DNA of 64,000 bases. It comes from Volvox africanus. Lineage: Eukaryota; Chlorophyta; Chlorophyceae; Chlamydomonadales; Volvocaceae. The position numbers and the translations under genes were made by a program. Of this stretch, positions 9,451-19,870 are shown one piece after another. Under the pieces are notes generated by a model that saw only the letters and a list, made by a program, of their open reading frames with translations, was not told where the DNA came from and made no database searches. Location of the stretch: NCBI GenBank assembly GCA_030268105.1, contig BSDZ01000120.1, forward strand, positions 310,001 to 374,000, read 5' to 3'. Positions within the stretch are counted from its first letter, which is position 1; every line of letters starts with the position of its first letter.

Positions 9451-9843
9451 TTCCTGCATTTTAGATTCGAGCCGGGCAGCAAGCGCCAACTTCTTTTCCG
9501 CCTCAGCCTTGATCGCCTTGGAACAGTCCACTACGTGGTCCGGCCAAGACTGGCCTGGCTTCTTGAAGCCATGGCAATAGCGGCACCGGGTACTAGGAGG
9601 CTTGTCAGAAGTGCGGTCGGTCCGGGGCTTCTTGCTCACGGACTGCCAGCCCTGTTGAGATCGGGGAATAGGGCGTTTTTGGGAGGGATGTCTGGATTTA
9701 GGGGTGGTTACCGTAGTAGCTTTCAGCTCAACGGTGGCAGTCTTATCTTTCCCTGCCTTCCACCGGACCTCTTGGCCGACTGCATATAGGATGCATTTAT
9801 CTAAATCCTGCCAGTCCTTGCCCTCATCGTCGGTTGCACACCG
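9451..9843 (-). pseudogene. gag: C1 gag C-terminal part with zinc finger
   Basis: Continues Gag in the pol phase after a one-base frameshift near 9840. The segment begins DEGKDWQDLDKC, has a basic linker (TPKSRHPSQKRPIPRSQQG) and then a nucleocapsid zinc finger CRYCHGFKKPGQSWPDHVVDC with spacing C-x2-C-x12-H-x3-C. This is unlike the usual C-x2-C-x4-H-x4-C knuckle. An Ala/Lys-rich helix leads to the UAG at 9448-9450. Confidence 0.75.
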
Positions 9844-11039
9844 ACCCGAAGTGTTGGAACTAAGCCTTTGATGTACCAGCTAATCTGGTCGGCTTTATCC
9901 ATGTCCTTAGCTTCGCGTAGGACATCATGGAAGCGCTGTGTGTACTCAGCAACGGTTTCAGCAGTTTTCATGTCATATTCATGAGAGTGCAAGCGATCCC
10001 TTGCTGCCATGGCAGTGTTGCGTTGTGTGTCCCCATATTGCAGGAGAAATGCCGCCCTTAAGGTTTCGCGTGTGAGGGGTTTCTTGCCCGACTTGTGCAT
10101 CTCTAGGACATCTGCTGCCCAGACCTGTGCTTTGCCCGTTAAGAAGTACACTATGTGCTCAAATGGGTCCATGTTCATCAGGTCGAAATATTGCATGAGT
10201 ACATTGAACCAGGACCGGGTGCAAGCGATGGTGCTATCCTTCTTCCCAGAAAATTTTGGGGGATGCGGAACCCGTCTATTAGGGCTTATTTCACTTGGCC
10301 GGCTGGATTTTGGGGCGGTTGTCTGAGAATCGCTACCCCTAGCTAGGTGTGCGGTTGCCTCCACCCAGAGGGACTGAACCTCCTCGAGTGTTGGCACCGG
10401 AACTAGGTGTTTCTCAAGGATGGCTTGCAGCGTTGTTTGCTGGAGGGCATCCTTAGGCAAAAGGGTTGCGATGCTCGACCCCGCGATTGTGGAAATAATA
10501 TCTAGGATCGCTTTTTTGCGTGAGTCGGCTGCTTCAGATGATTGTGAACGCTCCGAAAGGCGTTCGAAAATCTGTTCTAATAGGGCTCGCGTGCGGTCTG
10601 TATCCGCGCGGAGTGCACCCATCTGATTTTCGAAGGACTCCTTAAGGTGCTTGATTTCGCTTTCTAATGCAACAACACGATTATGTGTTGTGTTGCGCAT
10701 TGATTCCGCGACGTGTTGGGCCGCGCGCGTTTGTTCTGATGTGCGCTGCGGAAGGCCATTGGGAGGTAACGCGACATCTCCTTCATCCGGCATTGGTTCT
10801 TGGGACCCGCGGATAATAGGAATATCATTATTAAAATTATTGGTGGGAATTACTGGAGCCGGAGGCACCGTTTCCGTAGGTTCAATGTTTATCCGGTGTG
10901 GTCGTCGATTGGCGGCTATGGCGGCTAAACGCTCTAGTCGCAAAATTTCATTGAGATTTTTACGTTTGAAACGTAAGAGTTCCTTCCGCGCTTTTTGCTG
11001 CGGAGGATTTGTGGTTGTGGTGGGAGTGTCGCGTGGCAT
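9801..11039 (-). CDS. gag: C1 gag, N-terminal and capsid part
   Basis: 412 codons from an ATG at 11039. The N-terminus is Thr/Pro-rich and then basic (ARKELLRFKRKNLNEILRLE). A coiled coil spans roughly residues 125-180 (VVALESEIKHLKESFENQM, TRALLEQIFERLSERS). The Ty3-type capsid core lies between about 270 and 400: WFNVLMQYFDLMNMDPFEHI, AQVWAADV, LRAAFLLQYGDTQRNTAM, VAEYTQRFHDVL and DQISWYIKGLVPTLR. The frame ends early at RARTGRI because one base has been lost or gained near 9840; the true continuation is the segment ending at 9451. It lies just inside the 5' LTR with a short leader. Confidence 0.88.
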   Translation of the reverse strand: MPRDTPTTTTNPPQQKARKELLRFKRKNLNEILRLERLAAIAANRRPHRINIEPTETVPPAPVIPTNNFNNDIPIIRGSQEPMPDEGDVALPPNGLPQRTSEQTRAAQHVAESMRNTTHNRVVALESEIKHLKESFENQMGALRADTDRTRALLEQIFERLSERSQSSEAADSRKKAILDIISTIAGSSIATLLPKDALQQTTLQAILEKHLVPVPTLEEVQSLWVEATAHLARGSDSQTTAPKSSRPSEISPNRRVPHPPKFSGKKDSTIACTRSWFNVLMQYFDLMNMDPFEHIVYFLTGKAQVWAADVLEMHKSGKKPLTRETLRAAFLLQYGDTQRNTAMAARDRLHSHEYDMKTAETVAEYTQRFHDVLREAKDMDKADQISWYIKGLVPTLRVGVQPTMRARTGRI

Positions 11040-11077
11040 TGCGCAAGTTTATCTCACCTGAGGAGGATCGTTGCTCA

Positions 11078-11093
11078 GACTCTCGCTACCAAT
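11078..11093 (-). other. Primer-binding site of C1
   Basis: Next to the 5' LTR the minus strand reads ATTGGTAGCGAGAGTCTGAG. TGGTAGCGAGAG is the tRNA 3'-end complement and is shared in its first ten bases with the R-type elements. Confidence 0.7.
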
Positions 11094-11447
11094 TGTAGCA
11101 GTCTCTTTCAGTATGCTACTAGATTTGTGCGGAAGCGTAGCTTTTGCAGGTTTAGAGATAGCTCGCAAGTAAGTTAGCGTCGCGAAATTGTACATCTATT
11201 GGGAATAATTGGTGACAGTGGAGTCTTGAACTCCGAACAATTAGTAGTGTGATACTAAAATGTCAGGCCTTAGCTCTTCACCTGGGTGACTTTAATATTG
11301 GCTCACCTAGCCAAGATGTACGGCAATCTTCTTTGCCAATCGCGAAGTTTACTCGTAGTTAGTTTTCGGTTAGGCATCATGCTTATTGCATGATTGCCTA
11401 CCGCTTTATCTGGGCCTATTTCTCTAAGGTAAATGTAGTTTCCTACA
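11094..11447 (-). repeat. LTR of family C, 5' LTR of C1
   Basis: 354 bp, partner of 4634-4987. The few differences between the two indicate moderate age. Confidence 0.92.
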
Positions 11448-11944
11448 AAAGCAGCGATCATCTCGTCAAAAGTATAATCGATCCGGGCGGTGGTCCATTC
11501 ACGATACCAGTCCTTCGCTGAGGCCTCGAGGGTGTTACCAACGAAGAGACACCTGATACCATCATTGTCGCCACCATGAACAGCCTGGAGATACTTTTTA
11601 GCGTCACACATGTACGCACGAGTTGCATCGGCTATGCTAGATCCTGGTGTCTTTTCAAAAGAAATGTTAAGCCTTGGAACGGGAATTGTCAATCTCATCA
11701 CCTCAGGAATGGCAGCGGGCCCTTGAGGTAACGGTAGAACCCGTGGTCCAGCAGTATTATCCATATTCATATTAACTGCTGAATGCGGCACAATTAAGTG
11801 GGCAGGGGTCTGAAGGACAAGGGGCTCTTGAGTGGCTCGCGTGCCAACAGTCTCAAGACCTCTATCCGGAGCTCTAGCAGCCACAACGAAATCGGGTTGG
11901 CTAGCTAAGCTAGTGAGCGGCGTATTGTCGCGTTCCGCAGACAT
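11448..11944 (-). pseudogene. gag: B2 gag N-terminal part
   Basis: Family-B Gag beginning MSAERDNTPLTSLASQPDFV at 11944. It carries LTIPVPRLNISFEKTPG, KKYLQAVHGGDNDGIRCLFV, GNTLEASAKDWYREWTTA and FDEMIAAF, where it is cut by the C1 LTR at 11447. The open frame continues a few codons into the LTR by chance. Leader exons (12031-12343) and the 5' LTR follow to the right in the correct order, so this is the 5' half of element B2, whose pol remnant is at 4154-4633. Confidence 0.85.
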
Positions 11945-12030
11945 GGAACACGAAGCAATACCCTAGATTTGCGTAATAGAAGCCGACTTCTATCGCAAAA
12001 GCAAGAGTACAAAGGATTCGGTGAGCCTAC

Positions 12031-12343
12031 CGACAGTACTCTTGAGAAGATTCAGCAAACTCAGCAAGTACTGGCCCAGCTGAGTCCTGATCTCCGTAGT
12101 TTGGGTGATAAGAGTCGCCAACTGGTCCGGACGAAAGCCGGTCTCAGTCGTCGTGGCAAGCAATGCCGGCGCGCTGAGATTACCTGCGACTCAGAGTGTA
12201 CACTTACACAACAAGTGCAGCAATCTTAGACAAAAGCAATTAAACGATTACAAACCGGAGGCGGCGGCGTCCAAAACGGCGCGGCCTAGGTCTTCGGCGA
12301 AGGTATCTAGCGGGCCTCGTGGTTCATCGCTGGAACTCGCCAT
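12031..12343 (-). CDS. Spliced leader ORF, family B (B2 copy), two exons
   Basis: Exon 1 is 12343-12256 (88 nt, ATG), the intron is 12255-12184 (72 nt, GTTTGT...TCGCAG) and exon 2 is 12183-12031 (153 nt). The splice boundaries and frame match B1 exactly although the intron differs by one base in length, as expected if only the exons are constrained. See B1 (2951-3262) for the protein features. Confidence 0.6.
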
Positions 12344-12410
12344 TGAAAGAACCTACTTCCGATTTGACACAAAGAGACAGTTAGGCAACGGACCTGTCTC
12401 GATACCAATT

Positions 12411-12888
12411 TGTTGTACCTCTCCTTCGTGTTTGCTCATAAGTAGCTGCGCGTCTGAAGGCTTTCGACACCGATGCGCGAGCACTTGCAAGTACAGCAAG
12501 GCAAGCGCGAGCAAACAGAGACAGCGGAAGACTTCAAGACAAGAAGAGATATAACTTACAGTCTTACAGATTGAAGCGATGCAATGGATGAAATCGCCGT
12601 CAACGCCGGAAGCAAGCAATCATCACACGGCGGTGATAAGCAAAGTTCAGGCTTAGCTCGGGCTAAGTAGAATAGCGATTAGCAATAGTAGTGTAGAACA
12701 CACGAGTGTTCTCCGGTATCGAATGTCTTCTCTTGCTTAGCCGTCCTCGCATCTGTTATACTTGCAGCATCGAAATGTCGTACGATTCACACTAGGAGGC
12801 CGATCCTAAGTGTGACAACCCTACTGCGTATAGGCGATGTCCAAGCATAACAACATGTAAGCCTTTCCGGCATTCGCATGATGCAAGG
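12411..12888 (-). repeat. LTR of family B, 5' LTR of B2, left part
   Basis: Starts TGTTGTACCTCTCC and is interrupted after CAAGG by A1. The remainder is 32490-32862. The primer-binding site TTGGTATCGAGACAGG lies to its left at 12393-12410. Confidence 0.9.
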
Positions 12889-13703
12889 TGTTGTACGCAG
12901 GTTCAATCACCGTTCATAGACATGAAGACCGCAATGCATTCAGATATCATGAAGCATAATACAATCATATTAGCATGATATACTCGAGTATATCTAGCTA
13001 ATCAGGCATGTCGCATTATCATTTACGACATCGCGCTGTCGGTCAACATGTTTGACTCGAGGCTGATAATTAATGCACGATCTATCCATTGGCATATTAT
13101 ATCACGTAATAATACTTAAAATATTATTACCTCATCTACGTCATGAACCATACGCGTATGCGAGAATGCGACGATTGCGATGGTTGGGTCGGCAACCGAA
13201 TATCGATATTCGGACCTTCGCATATTGCATATGTTGCATCCACTAATGTCACGGATGACACGATATTTAGAGCAGTGTTGTCAAGGTACTCACACTTGAG
13301 ATCGCAATCCAGTGAGACCTGTACTGCACATCGGTATCGCGACGTGATAGGTGTGAGGATGGCCGCCTAGAGACCGAAGTCGGCGCGACACTAACTTTGG
13401 ACTAAGTACCCGAGTACTTAACTCTATTCGATACGCATACATACGATATAATCATTTATATTCGGCCTGAGCTATTCTAGCACGCCATCTGCAGCCGAGT
13501 GATGAACATTGCCCACGGGGTCTGACGGCAGACTGTAATCCTGTAATTGAAGAACATCGTAAGTTGGATCTTTCCTTGCTATTGAGTCTTCCGCTGTCTA
13601 CTATTCGCATTGGATTGCCTTGCTGTTCGTAAACTTGGTACGCACGCAGCTAACACCCAGACGTGCAGAACTAATGCATGATTGAAGAAGGAAGGATACA
13701 GCA
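12889..13703 (+). repeat. LTR of family A, 5' LTR of A1
   Basis: 815 bp from TGTTGTACGCAGG to GGATACAGCA. The terminal ACAACA is mutated to ACAGCA. It is followed by a primer-binding site TTGGTATCGAGACTGG at 13707-13722. Confidence 0.92.
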
Positions 13704-13770
13704 AATTTGGTATCGAGACTGGTGAAATCACGATGGTTGTATTGTCCCTCATCGGAAGTAGGTTCTCGCG

Positions 13771-14081
13771 ATGGCAAGCAACGACGACACTCGCCGCAGC
13801 CCTTTAGACACCTTTGCAGAGGATCTCTGCCGCGCTGTTCTGGACGCCGCCACTTCCGGTTTGTGAATTTAGACATCTGCTGATAACTAGTTGCTGTATT
13901 CCCGTTGCGAATCTGGCACCGTGAGTCGCAGGTGAACGTACGCCGACGCTGAACGCAGTATTGGCTGGACAATACTTGAACGAGGAACAAATCAAGGCGT
14001 TGATCCAGAAAACTACCGAAATAAAAGACAACCTCACGGACTATATCGCTTTTCTCCTTGGTCTACTCGGGAGTTCTGTCG
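13771..14081 (+). CDS. Spliced leader ORF, family A (A1 copy), two exons
   Basis: Exon 1 is 13771-13858 (88 nt, ATG), the intron is 13859-13931 (73 nt, GTTTGT...TCGCAG) and exon 2 is 13932-14081 (150 nt). Exon coordinates, frame and intron length are the same as in A2 (38168-38478). The protein is homologous to the family-B leader protein. Confidence 0.6.
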
Positions 14082-14168
14082 GTACGCGAATAGTCCCAAA
14101 TTCCTCTGACGCTACGTTGCTCTCAGGTTTATAGTAAATTCCTGTTTTCCCGATTAAGCTCGTGCTTC

Positions 14169-14379
14169 ATGTCGGGACGCGAAGATAGTTCTTATCTGGG
14201 CACTGCCAGCCAGCCCGATGGCGGCCTCGCCGCTAGAACTGCCTTTGCTGATCCTGATACCGTTGGGACTCGTCTTATGTCCGATCCTATCGTCCTTCAG
14301 ACCCCTTCGCATTTGATTGTACCACTGTCGGCAGCGGCTACAACAAGTGAGGGAGTTGGAGCACAACGGGCCCCAGTAA
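14169..14379 (+). pseudogene. gag: A1 gag N-terminus
   Basis: Begins MSGREDSSYLGTASQPDGGL and runs to GVGAQRAPV, where R1 is inserted. It is 88% or more identical by eye to the start of the complete family-A gag at 38567. It resumes at 19871 after R1. Confidence 0.85.
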
Positions 14380-15193
14380 TGTTGTATGCGGATTCAATCA
14401 CCGTTTACATTCATGAAGGCCGCGATGCATTCAAACACCATAACGCATAATACAAGTATATTAGCATGATATACTCGAGTATATCTAGCTAATCAGGCAT
14501 GTCGCATTATCATCCACGACATCGCGCTGTCGGTCAACCATGTTTGACTCGAAGCTGATAATTAATGCGCGATCTATCCATTGGCATATTATATCGCGTA
14601 ATAATACTTTAAATGTTATTACCCTATTTACGTCACAAACCATACACGTATGCGAGAAGGCGACGATCGTGATGGTTGGGTCGGCAACCGAATATTGATA
14701 TTCGGACCCTTGCATATTGCATGCGTTGCATTCAATAATATCACGGATGATACGATATTTAGAGCAGTGTTGTCAAGGTACTCACACTTGAGATCGCAAT
14801 CCAGTGAGACCTGTACTGCATCCCGATATCGCGAAGTGATAGGTGCGAGGACGGCCGCCTAGAGACCGAAGTCGGCTCGTGCTACTTTGGACTAAGTACT
14901 TGTGTACTTGACTCTAATCAATACGCATACATACGACATAATCATTTATATTCGGCCTGAGCTACTCTAGCACGCCATCTGCAGCCGAGTGATGAACATT
15001 GCCCACGGGGTCTGACGGCAGACTTAAATCCTGTAATTGAAGAACATTGTAAGTTGAATCTTTCCTTGTCATTGAGTCTTCCGCTGTCTGATATTTGCAT
15101 TAGATTGCCTTGCTGTTCGTAAGCTTGGTTCGCACACAGCTAACATCCAGACGTGCAGAGCTAATGCATGATTGAAGGAGGAAGGATACAACA
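14380..15193 (+). repeat. LTR of family A, 5' LTR of R1
   Basis: 814 bp, of the same subtype as the R2 LTRs (TGCTACTTTGGACTAAGTACTTGTG). It is followed by a primer-binding site TTGGTAGCGAGACCTGG at 15197-15213, which differs from the A1/A2 site by T to G at base 7. Confidence 0.9.
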
Positions 15194-15631
15194 AATTTGG
15201 TAGCGAGACCTGGTTCGATTTACGGCTGTCTCATCGTTGCTGCTGAAGATTAGATCCTCGCACGATCAATCGGCGGCAAAGAGTGTCATGAGGTAACTTC
15301 GCCGGGAAGTTGATACTGCTTTCCTTTCTATTTAGAGCTTACGATATCATATTAGCTTATTAGATATTCACTACACGTGTGCTTATCGTAAGATCTTAAG
15401 CTGCAGAGACAATTTCTGTCACCATCCTATTTGAAGTCGCCTTTGCACTAAGGTTGGATATCGAATAAGTTCCACTATTAAAGAGACATCGTCTTGGAAG
15501 TGACAACATACTGGTGGATTACATTACCGTCTACATCGGAGTATCTTTCGAGCGAGAACGGTAGACGAAGGGAAGCCTTTAAGGTATAGTCCTACCTTGT
15601 CGTTATCCTTGTGAGACTTGAATTGATATAC

Positions 15632-16908
15632 ATGTCGCATAATCAATATTCTCCAAACATGGGAGAGGGCGAACGGATCAATACTGATGCCTGCAATGAA
15701 GAACCGAAGTCTCCACTGATTACTGACAATTCACATAATTCCCAGCTCGATGTTCCTCAGTTGATTGACTCAAATCCTACTCAGATTCCCGATGGTACGT
15801 CAAATCACGTATTACCCTCCGAAAGAGAAGAGGACGTGGCAATGGTGTCGCTGCAACAACTTATGGATGGAGGGTTTCCCGGTTTCGTCGTTCCAACACC
15901 TCAATTTCATATCCTCCCGCTGCGGAGCCCAAGACTATCGCAAACGCTGCCCGTTCCTATGTCCGCGACGCTAAAAGATATCTAAAGTTGGTAAAAGGTG
16001 GTGATCGCGACGACGTGAAGTGTCTTTTCATCGGGGCCACGCTGAACGGCGCTGCGCGGGAATGGTATGATCTTTGGACTACTGTACATGAGCCTTTTAC
16101 GTTTGAGGAATTAACTAATGCACTCCTTGATCGATTTGATCCCGGAAATCAATCACAAGTGGCTGCCATGTATCGAGAATTACACGCAGGTACTTATCGA
16201 ATGCGACCCGGCGAATCGGTGGAGGATTATCGGTTGCGGTTCGAGGGTCTGACAGCACCCATGATTGGCTTTTCAGAAGCGGATTATATTTATTGGTTCC
16301 AACGTGGTCTTTCACTACAGCTGGCTAGAGCTAGCGTTATGGATCCGACGCTGGAAGGGACAACGTCGTATACGCGATGGGTTCAGATTGTCCGAGGCGC
16401 CAAAGCTTGCCTCAGGATGGGACAAGAGCGTCCGGCATCATTAGCGCCATTATCAGTGGATACGACGCGAGATACCTCCAATGATACTGATCCAGCACCT
16501 GAGACTACTGGCGGCCCGTTACCACCGGCTTCTGTGTACCAGAATGGTTACCCGTTGATCAGTCATGTACAGAATCCCGGCAACCAGGAAATAAGCCTAC
16601 GAGATTCGCAAGTAATTTGGAACGTACGCAAGAAGAGGGGTGCGCCGCAAAATACCGTTGCATCACGTGGAGTCGTGTCGGCATCAAAGCGGTCGAAGAC
16701 GGACAATCGATGGCTTGCCAAATGGGGATGCACTCAGACGGAGTTGGCGCAACGACGACAACTGGGAGTCTGTTTTCGGTGCGCATCAAACCATCTTACG
16801 AGGAACTGCCCGCTTTTACCCCCGTTTGTCCCTGCGGAACTACGACCAGTGAATGAAGCACAGGACACGATTTCTGTTGAGGTAACCGAACCGCCTAAGT
16901 CGCGTTGA
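15632..16908 (+). pseudogene. gag: R1 gag (divergent E-type), frameshifted
   Basis: Starts MSHNQYSPNMGEGERINTDA at 15632. One frameshift lies between about 15880 and 15920, after which the capsid core is open: AARSYVRDAKRYLKLVKGGD, KCLFIGATLNGAAREWYDLW, FEELTNALLDRFDPGN, YWFQRGLSLQLARAS. The C-terminus has a zinc knuckle CFRCASNHLTRNC. The protein is only distantly related to the Gags of families A and B, although the LTRs and pol of this element are family A. The identical frame and lesion occur in R2, so the frameshift predates transposition. Confidence 0.85.
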
Positions 16909-17215
16909 TAAGGGGCTAATATCTGATAAGAGATTAGACACTATGTGCTGTCCGCTACTAATCCTAATTTCGCCACCGTTAATTAAATGACCCGATGGTT
17001 AGTAAATATGCGCCCTTTTACGAGTTTTTGTCAACGAAGTGATATAAGACGCAGGAGCATAGTGGACGACCACTACGCTTAACTCTTTTAATGACGATGA
17101 TGTCATTTTCGTTTATTAAGATTTAAAACACCCATATATTGTAGGTGTTATTGACGACCTTATTGCTATTGTGAAGAGCGATAAGTATGGTGGAGTCGAC
17201 TCCACAGTCGTCTGA
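16909..17215 (+). other. R1 gag-pol interval with no open frame
   Basis: About 300 bases, AT-richer than the surroundings, occupying the place of the pre-protease domain. Only a trace such as TTTTTGTCAACG resembles the equivalent family-A sequence. It is identical in R2 (26921-27227). Confidence 0.6.
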
Positions 17216-19056
17216 TTGCGTCAGGTTACTCTCGCTAATGAGAGTAAGCATCCCATCGTGGGCAGAATCCCCTTTAGTCGTCGAAGGACCCTCTGTGTGT
17301 TAGGGCCCAATGGGTGCAACGAAGTCTCTCGGAGACAGCACTATATAAACATTGGGTGCCGTGACATAACGACAGTACCGCGCGCGCACCGATATGGAGT
17401 CCAGCACAATTGGCCATTGTGCAATAGGGAACCTATCGCCTAAGGTACCTTGTCTGTCGTACCAAGATGTCACACCAGAGGAGGGCGGAACTGTTGCGGA
17501 GCCTATGGTTAATTTCGGCGTTCGTCCGCCGACATAAAGAACCCAAGCTCGGAGGGTGTAATATAATCCTATCAATGATAAGGGAAAACATCCATGAATT
17601 GCTTGTGAGGCCTTGGGTGCAATCGATTGCTACCACCGCGCAGTCTCTTGCGAAGATTCTGAGGTCGCAGCCCCCTAATACCAAATTAAATTGATGCATA
17701 TGTCATCCTGGGGCTCCCACCTATGCTCCCTGCTGATTTAAGATCCCTTTTCGTGTCCGAGCACAACCCGTTTCATAACCTATGTACAGGGTAACATCGC
17801 TACCGTAGAGCGGATGAAGCGGCGAGTGAGGGATCTGCTCGCAAAGGGTATGATTCGGCCCAGCACATCGCCATATTCTGCACCGATATTGTTTGTCGGT
17901 AAGAAGGATGAGACGTTGCGTATGTGCATTGATTGAAGGGGCTTGAATGCGACTACGATTGAAAATCGCTACCCTTTGCCGCGCGTCGATGACCTGTTCG
18001 ATAAGCTGAAAGGCTCAGCTTCTTTTTCCTCGATTGACCTTCAACAAGGGTATAATCAGATACGCATCGTTGCTTCTGATAGTCCGAAAACCGCTTTCCG
18101 GACTCCCTTTGGTCACTTCGAGTACACGGTCTTGTCGTTTGGACTTACTAATGCGCCCGCCACATTTCAAGCAGTGATGGATCGCATGTTTAGACCGTAT
18201 ATCGACAGGTTCGTCGTTTGCTATTTGGATGATATCTTAATATATCCCAAAACGCGCAAGGAGCATCTGAGGCATCTCGAGCTCGTGCTTGAGGTGATGA
18301 AGCGGGAGCAACTGTTTGCTAAACGCGCCAAGTGCTTTTGGGCGCAGCCGCAAGTGGAGTATTTGGGCCACATCGTGTCGGCCACTGGGGTCAGGATGGA
18401 CCCACGGAAGGTAGCTGTGGTTCGCGAATGGCCCGCACCTCAGAACCTCACTGAACTACGTCAGTTCTTGGGTTTGACTAACTACTTCCGTAAGTTTATT
18501 AAGAATTACTCCATTATTGCGGCCCCGCTTACGAATTTGACGAAGAAAGGAGGTTTCGTTTCTCTCGAAGCCTGGACACCCGCGTGTCAGCGGGCATTTG
18601 AAGAGCTCAAAAGAATCGTTGCCGACGATGTTACCCTCTCTTTCCCTGACTACTCGTTGCCTTTCCGTGTTGAAGTTGTATTGGATGCTTCCTTGCATGG
18701 AAGCGGCGCTGTATTGTTACAGGAAGGACGACCGATCGCCTTCACGAGTAAGAAGTCTTCGGGTGCGGAGACCCGATATACAACAGGAGAGCAGGAGCTG
18801 TTGGCAGCTCTACATGCTTTGAACGAATGGCGCTGTTACCTCGAGGAACCGTTAGCAGGACATCCTGGATGTACGCGATTGGCAGAGCTTGTACGACGCT
18901 CATTCTGGTGGCCGCGCGTGGTGAAGGATGCGGACAATTTCGTGCAAAGGTGCAGTTTATGCCAGCGCAATAAAGCATTAGCCGGTAAGGGCCAGGGCTT
19001 ATTACAACCTTTACCTATACCCGATGCCCCTTGGGAAAGTGTCTCTTTGACTTCTG
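17216..19056 (+). pseudogene. pol: R1 pol: decayed protease, reverse transcriptase, deleted RNase H, partial integrase
   Basis: The protease part (17216-17700) is unreadable except for TLANESKHPIVGRIP. A TGA at 17935-17937 interrupts the reverse transcriptase N-part (...RMCID*RGLNATTIENRYP). From 17943 the frame is open with [28 protein letters not shown] and the YLDD box. RNase H begins (LDASLHGSGAVLLQEG), but about 140 codons are missing after RCYLE, joining directly to PLAGHPGCTRL. The zinc-binding end CSLCQRNKALAG of integrase follows. The integrase catalytic core and chromodomain are absent because the 3' LTR abuts at 19057. Confidence 0.87.
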
Positions 19057-19870
19057 TGTTGTATGCGGATTCGATCACCGTTTACATTCATGAAGGCCGC
19101 GATGCATTCAAACACCATAACGCATAATACAAGTATATTAGCATGATATACTCGAGTATATCTAGCTAATCAGGCATGTTGCATTATCATCCACGACATC
19201 GCGCTGTCGGTCAACATGTTTGACTCGAAGCTGATAATTAATGCGCGATCTATCCATTGGCATATTATATCGCGTAATAGTATTTTAAATGTTATTACCC
19301 AATTTACGTCACAAACCATACGCGTATGCGAGAAGGCGACGATCGCGATGGTTGGGTCGGCAACCGAATATTGATATTCGGACCCTTGCATATTGCATGC
19401 GTTGCATTTAATAATATCACGGATGATACGATATTTAGAGCAGTGTTGTCAAGGTACTCACACTTGAGATCGCAATCCAGTGAGACCTGTACTGCATTCC
19501 GATATCGCAACGTGATAGGTGCGAGGACGGCCGCCTAGAGACCGAAGTCGGCACAACGCTAACTTTGGACTAAGTACCCGAGTACTTAACTCTAATCAAT
19601 ACGCATACATACGATATAATCATTTATATTCGGCCTGAGCTATTCTAGCACGCCATCTGCAGCCGAGTGATGAACATTGCCCACGGGGTCTGACGGCAGA
19701 CTTAAATCCTGTAATTGAAGAACATTGTAAGTTGAATCTTTCCTTGTCATTGAGTCTTCCGCTGTCTGATATTCGCATTAGATTGCCTTGCTGTTCGTAA
19801 GCTTGGTTCGCACGCAGCTAACATCCAGACGTGCAGAGCTAATGCATAATTGAGAAAGGAAGGATACAAC
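19057..19870 (+). repeat. LTR of family A, 3' LTR of R1
   Basis: 814 bp, but of the A2 5'-LTR-like subtype (CGCTAACTTTGGACTAAGTACCCGAG), not that of its own 5' LTR. No purine tract precedes it; pol sequence CTCTTTGACTTCTG abuts directly. Confidence 0.88.

Larger units (their letters stand above)
4634..11447 (-). mobile_element. C1: family-C Ty3/gypsy chromovirus, nearly complete
   Basis: Two 354-bp LTRs (4634-4987 and 11094-11447) that differ at about nine positions by eye flank gag, pol and a chromodomain on the minus strand. The polypurine tract is next to the left LTR and the primer-binding site next to the right LTR. Lesions are a one-base frameshift in gag near 9840 and a SINE inserted in the chromodomain (5247-5619). 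The 5-bp flanks (GTCAA left, AAAGC right) do not match and belong to different parts of host element B2, so the insertion has been rearranged. Confidence 0.92.
14380..19048. repeat. Left arm of a 4.67-kb inverted repeat (R1/R2)
   Basis: Bases 14380-19048 are the near-exact reverse complement of 25088-29755 (paired positions sum to 44136 through most of the arm). All open frames of the arm recur at mirrored coordinates. The spacer is about 6 kb. It arises from two insertions of sister elements in opposite orientation. Confidence 0.9.
14380..19870 (+). mobile_element. R1: recombinant non-autonomous gypsy element inserted in A1 gag
   Basis: Family-A LTRs (14380-15193 and 19057-19870) flank an unrelated leader and gag, a decayed protease region, an A-like reverse transcriptase, and pol that stops abruptly at the 3' LTR with no polypurine tract. 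The target duplication is imperfect: AGTAA before and GGTAA after. The two LTRs belong to different subtypes. The first 4.67 kb is almost identical to R2 in inverted orientation. Confidence 0.9.
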
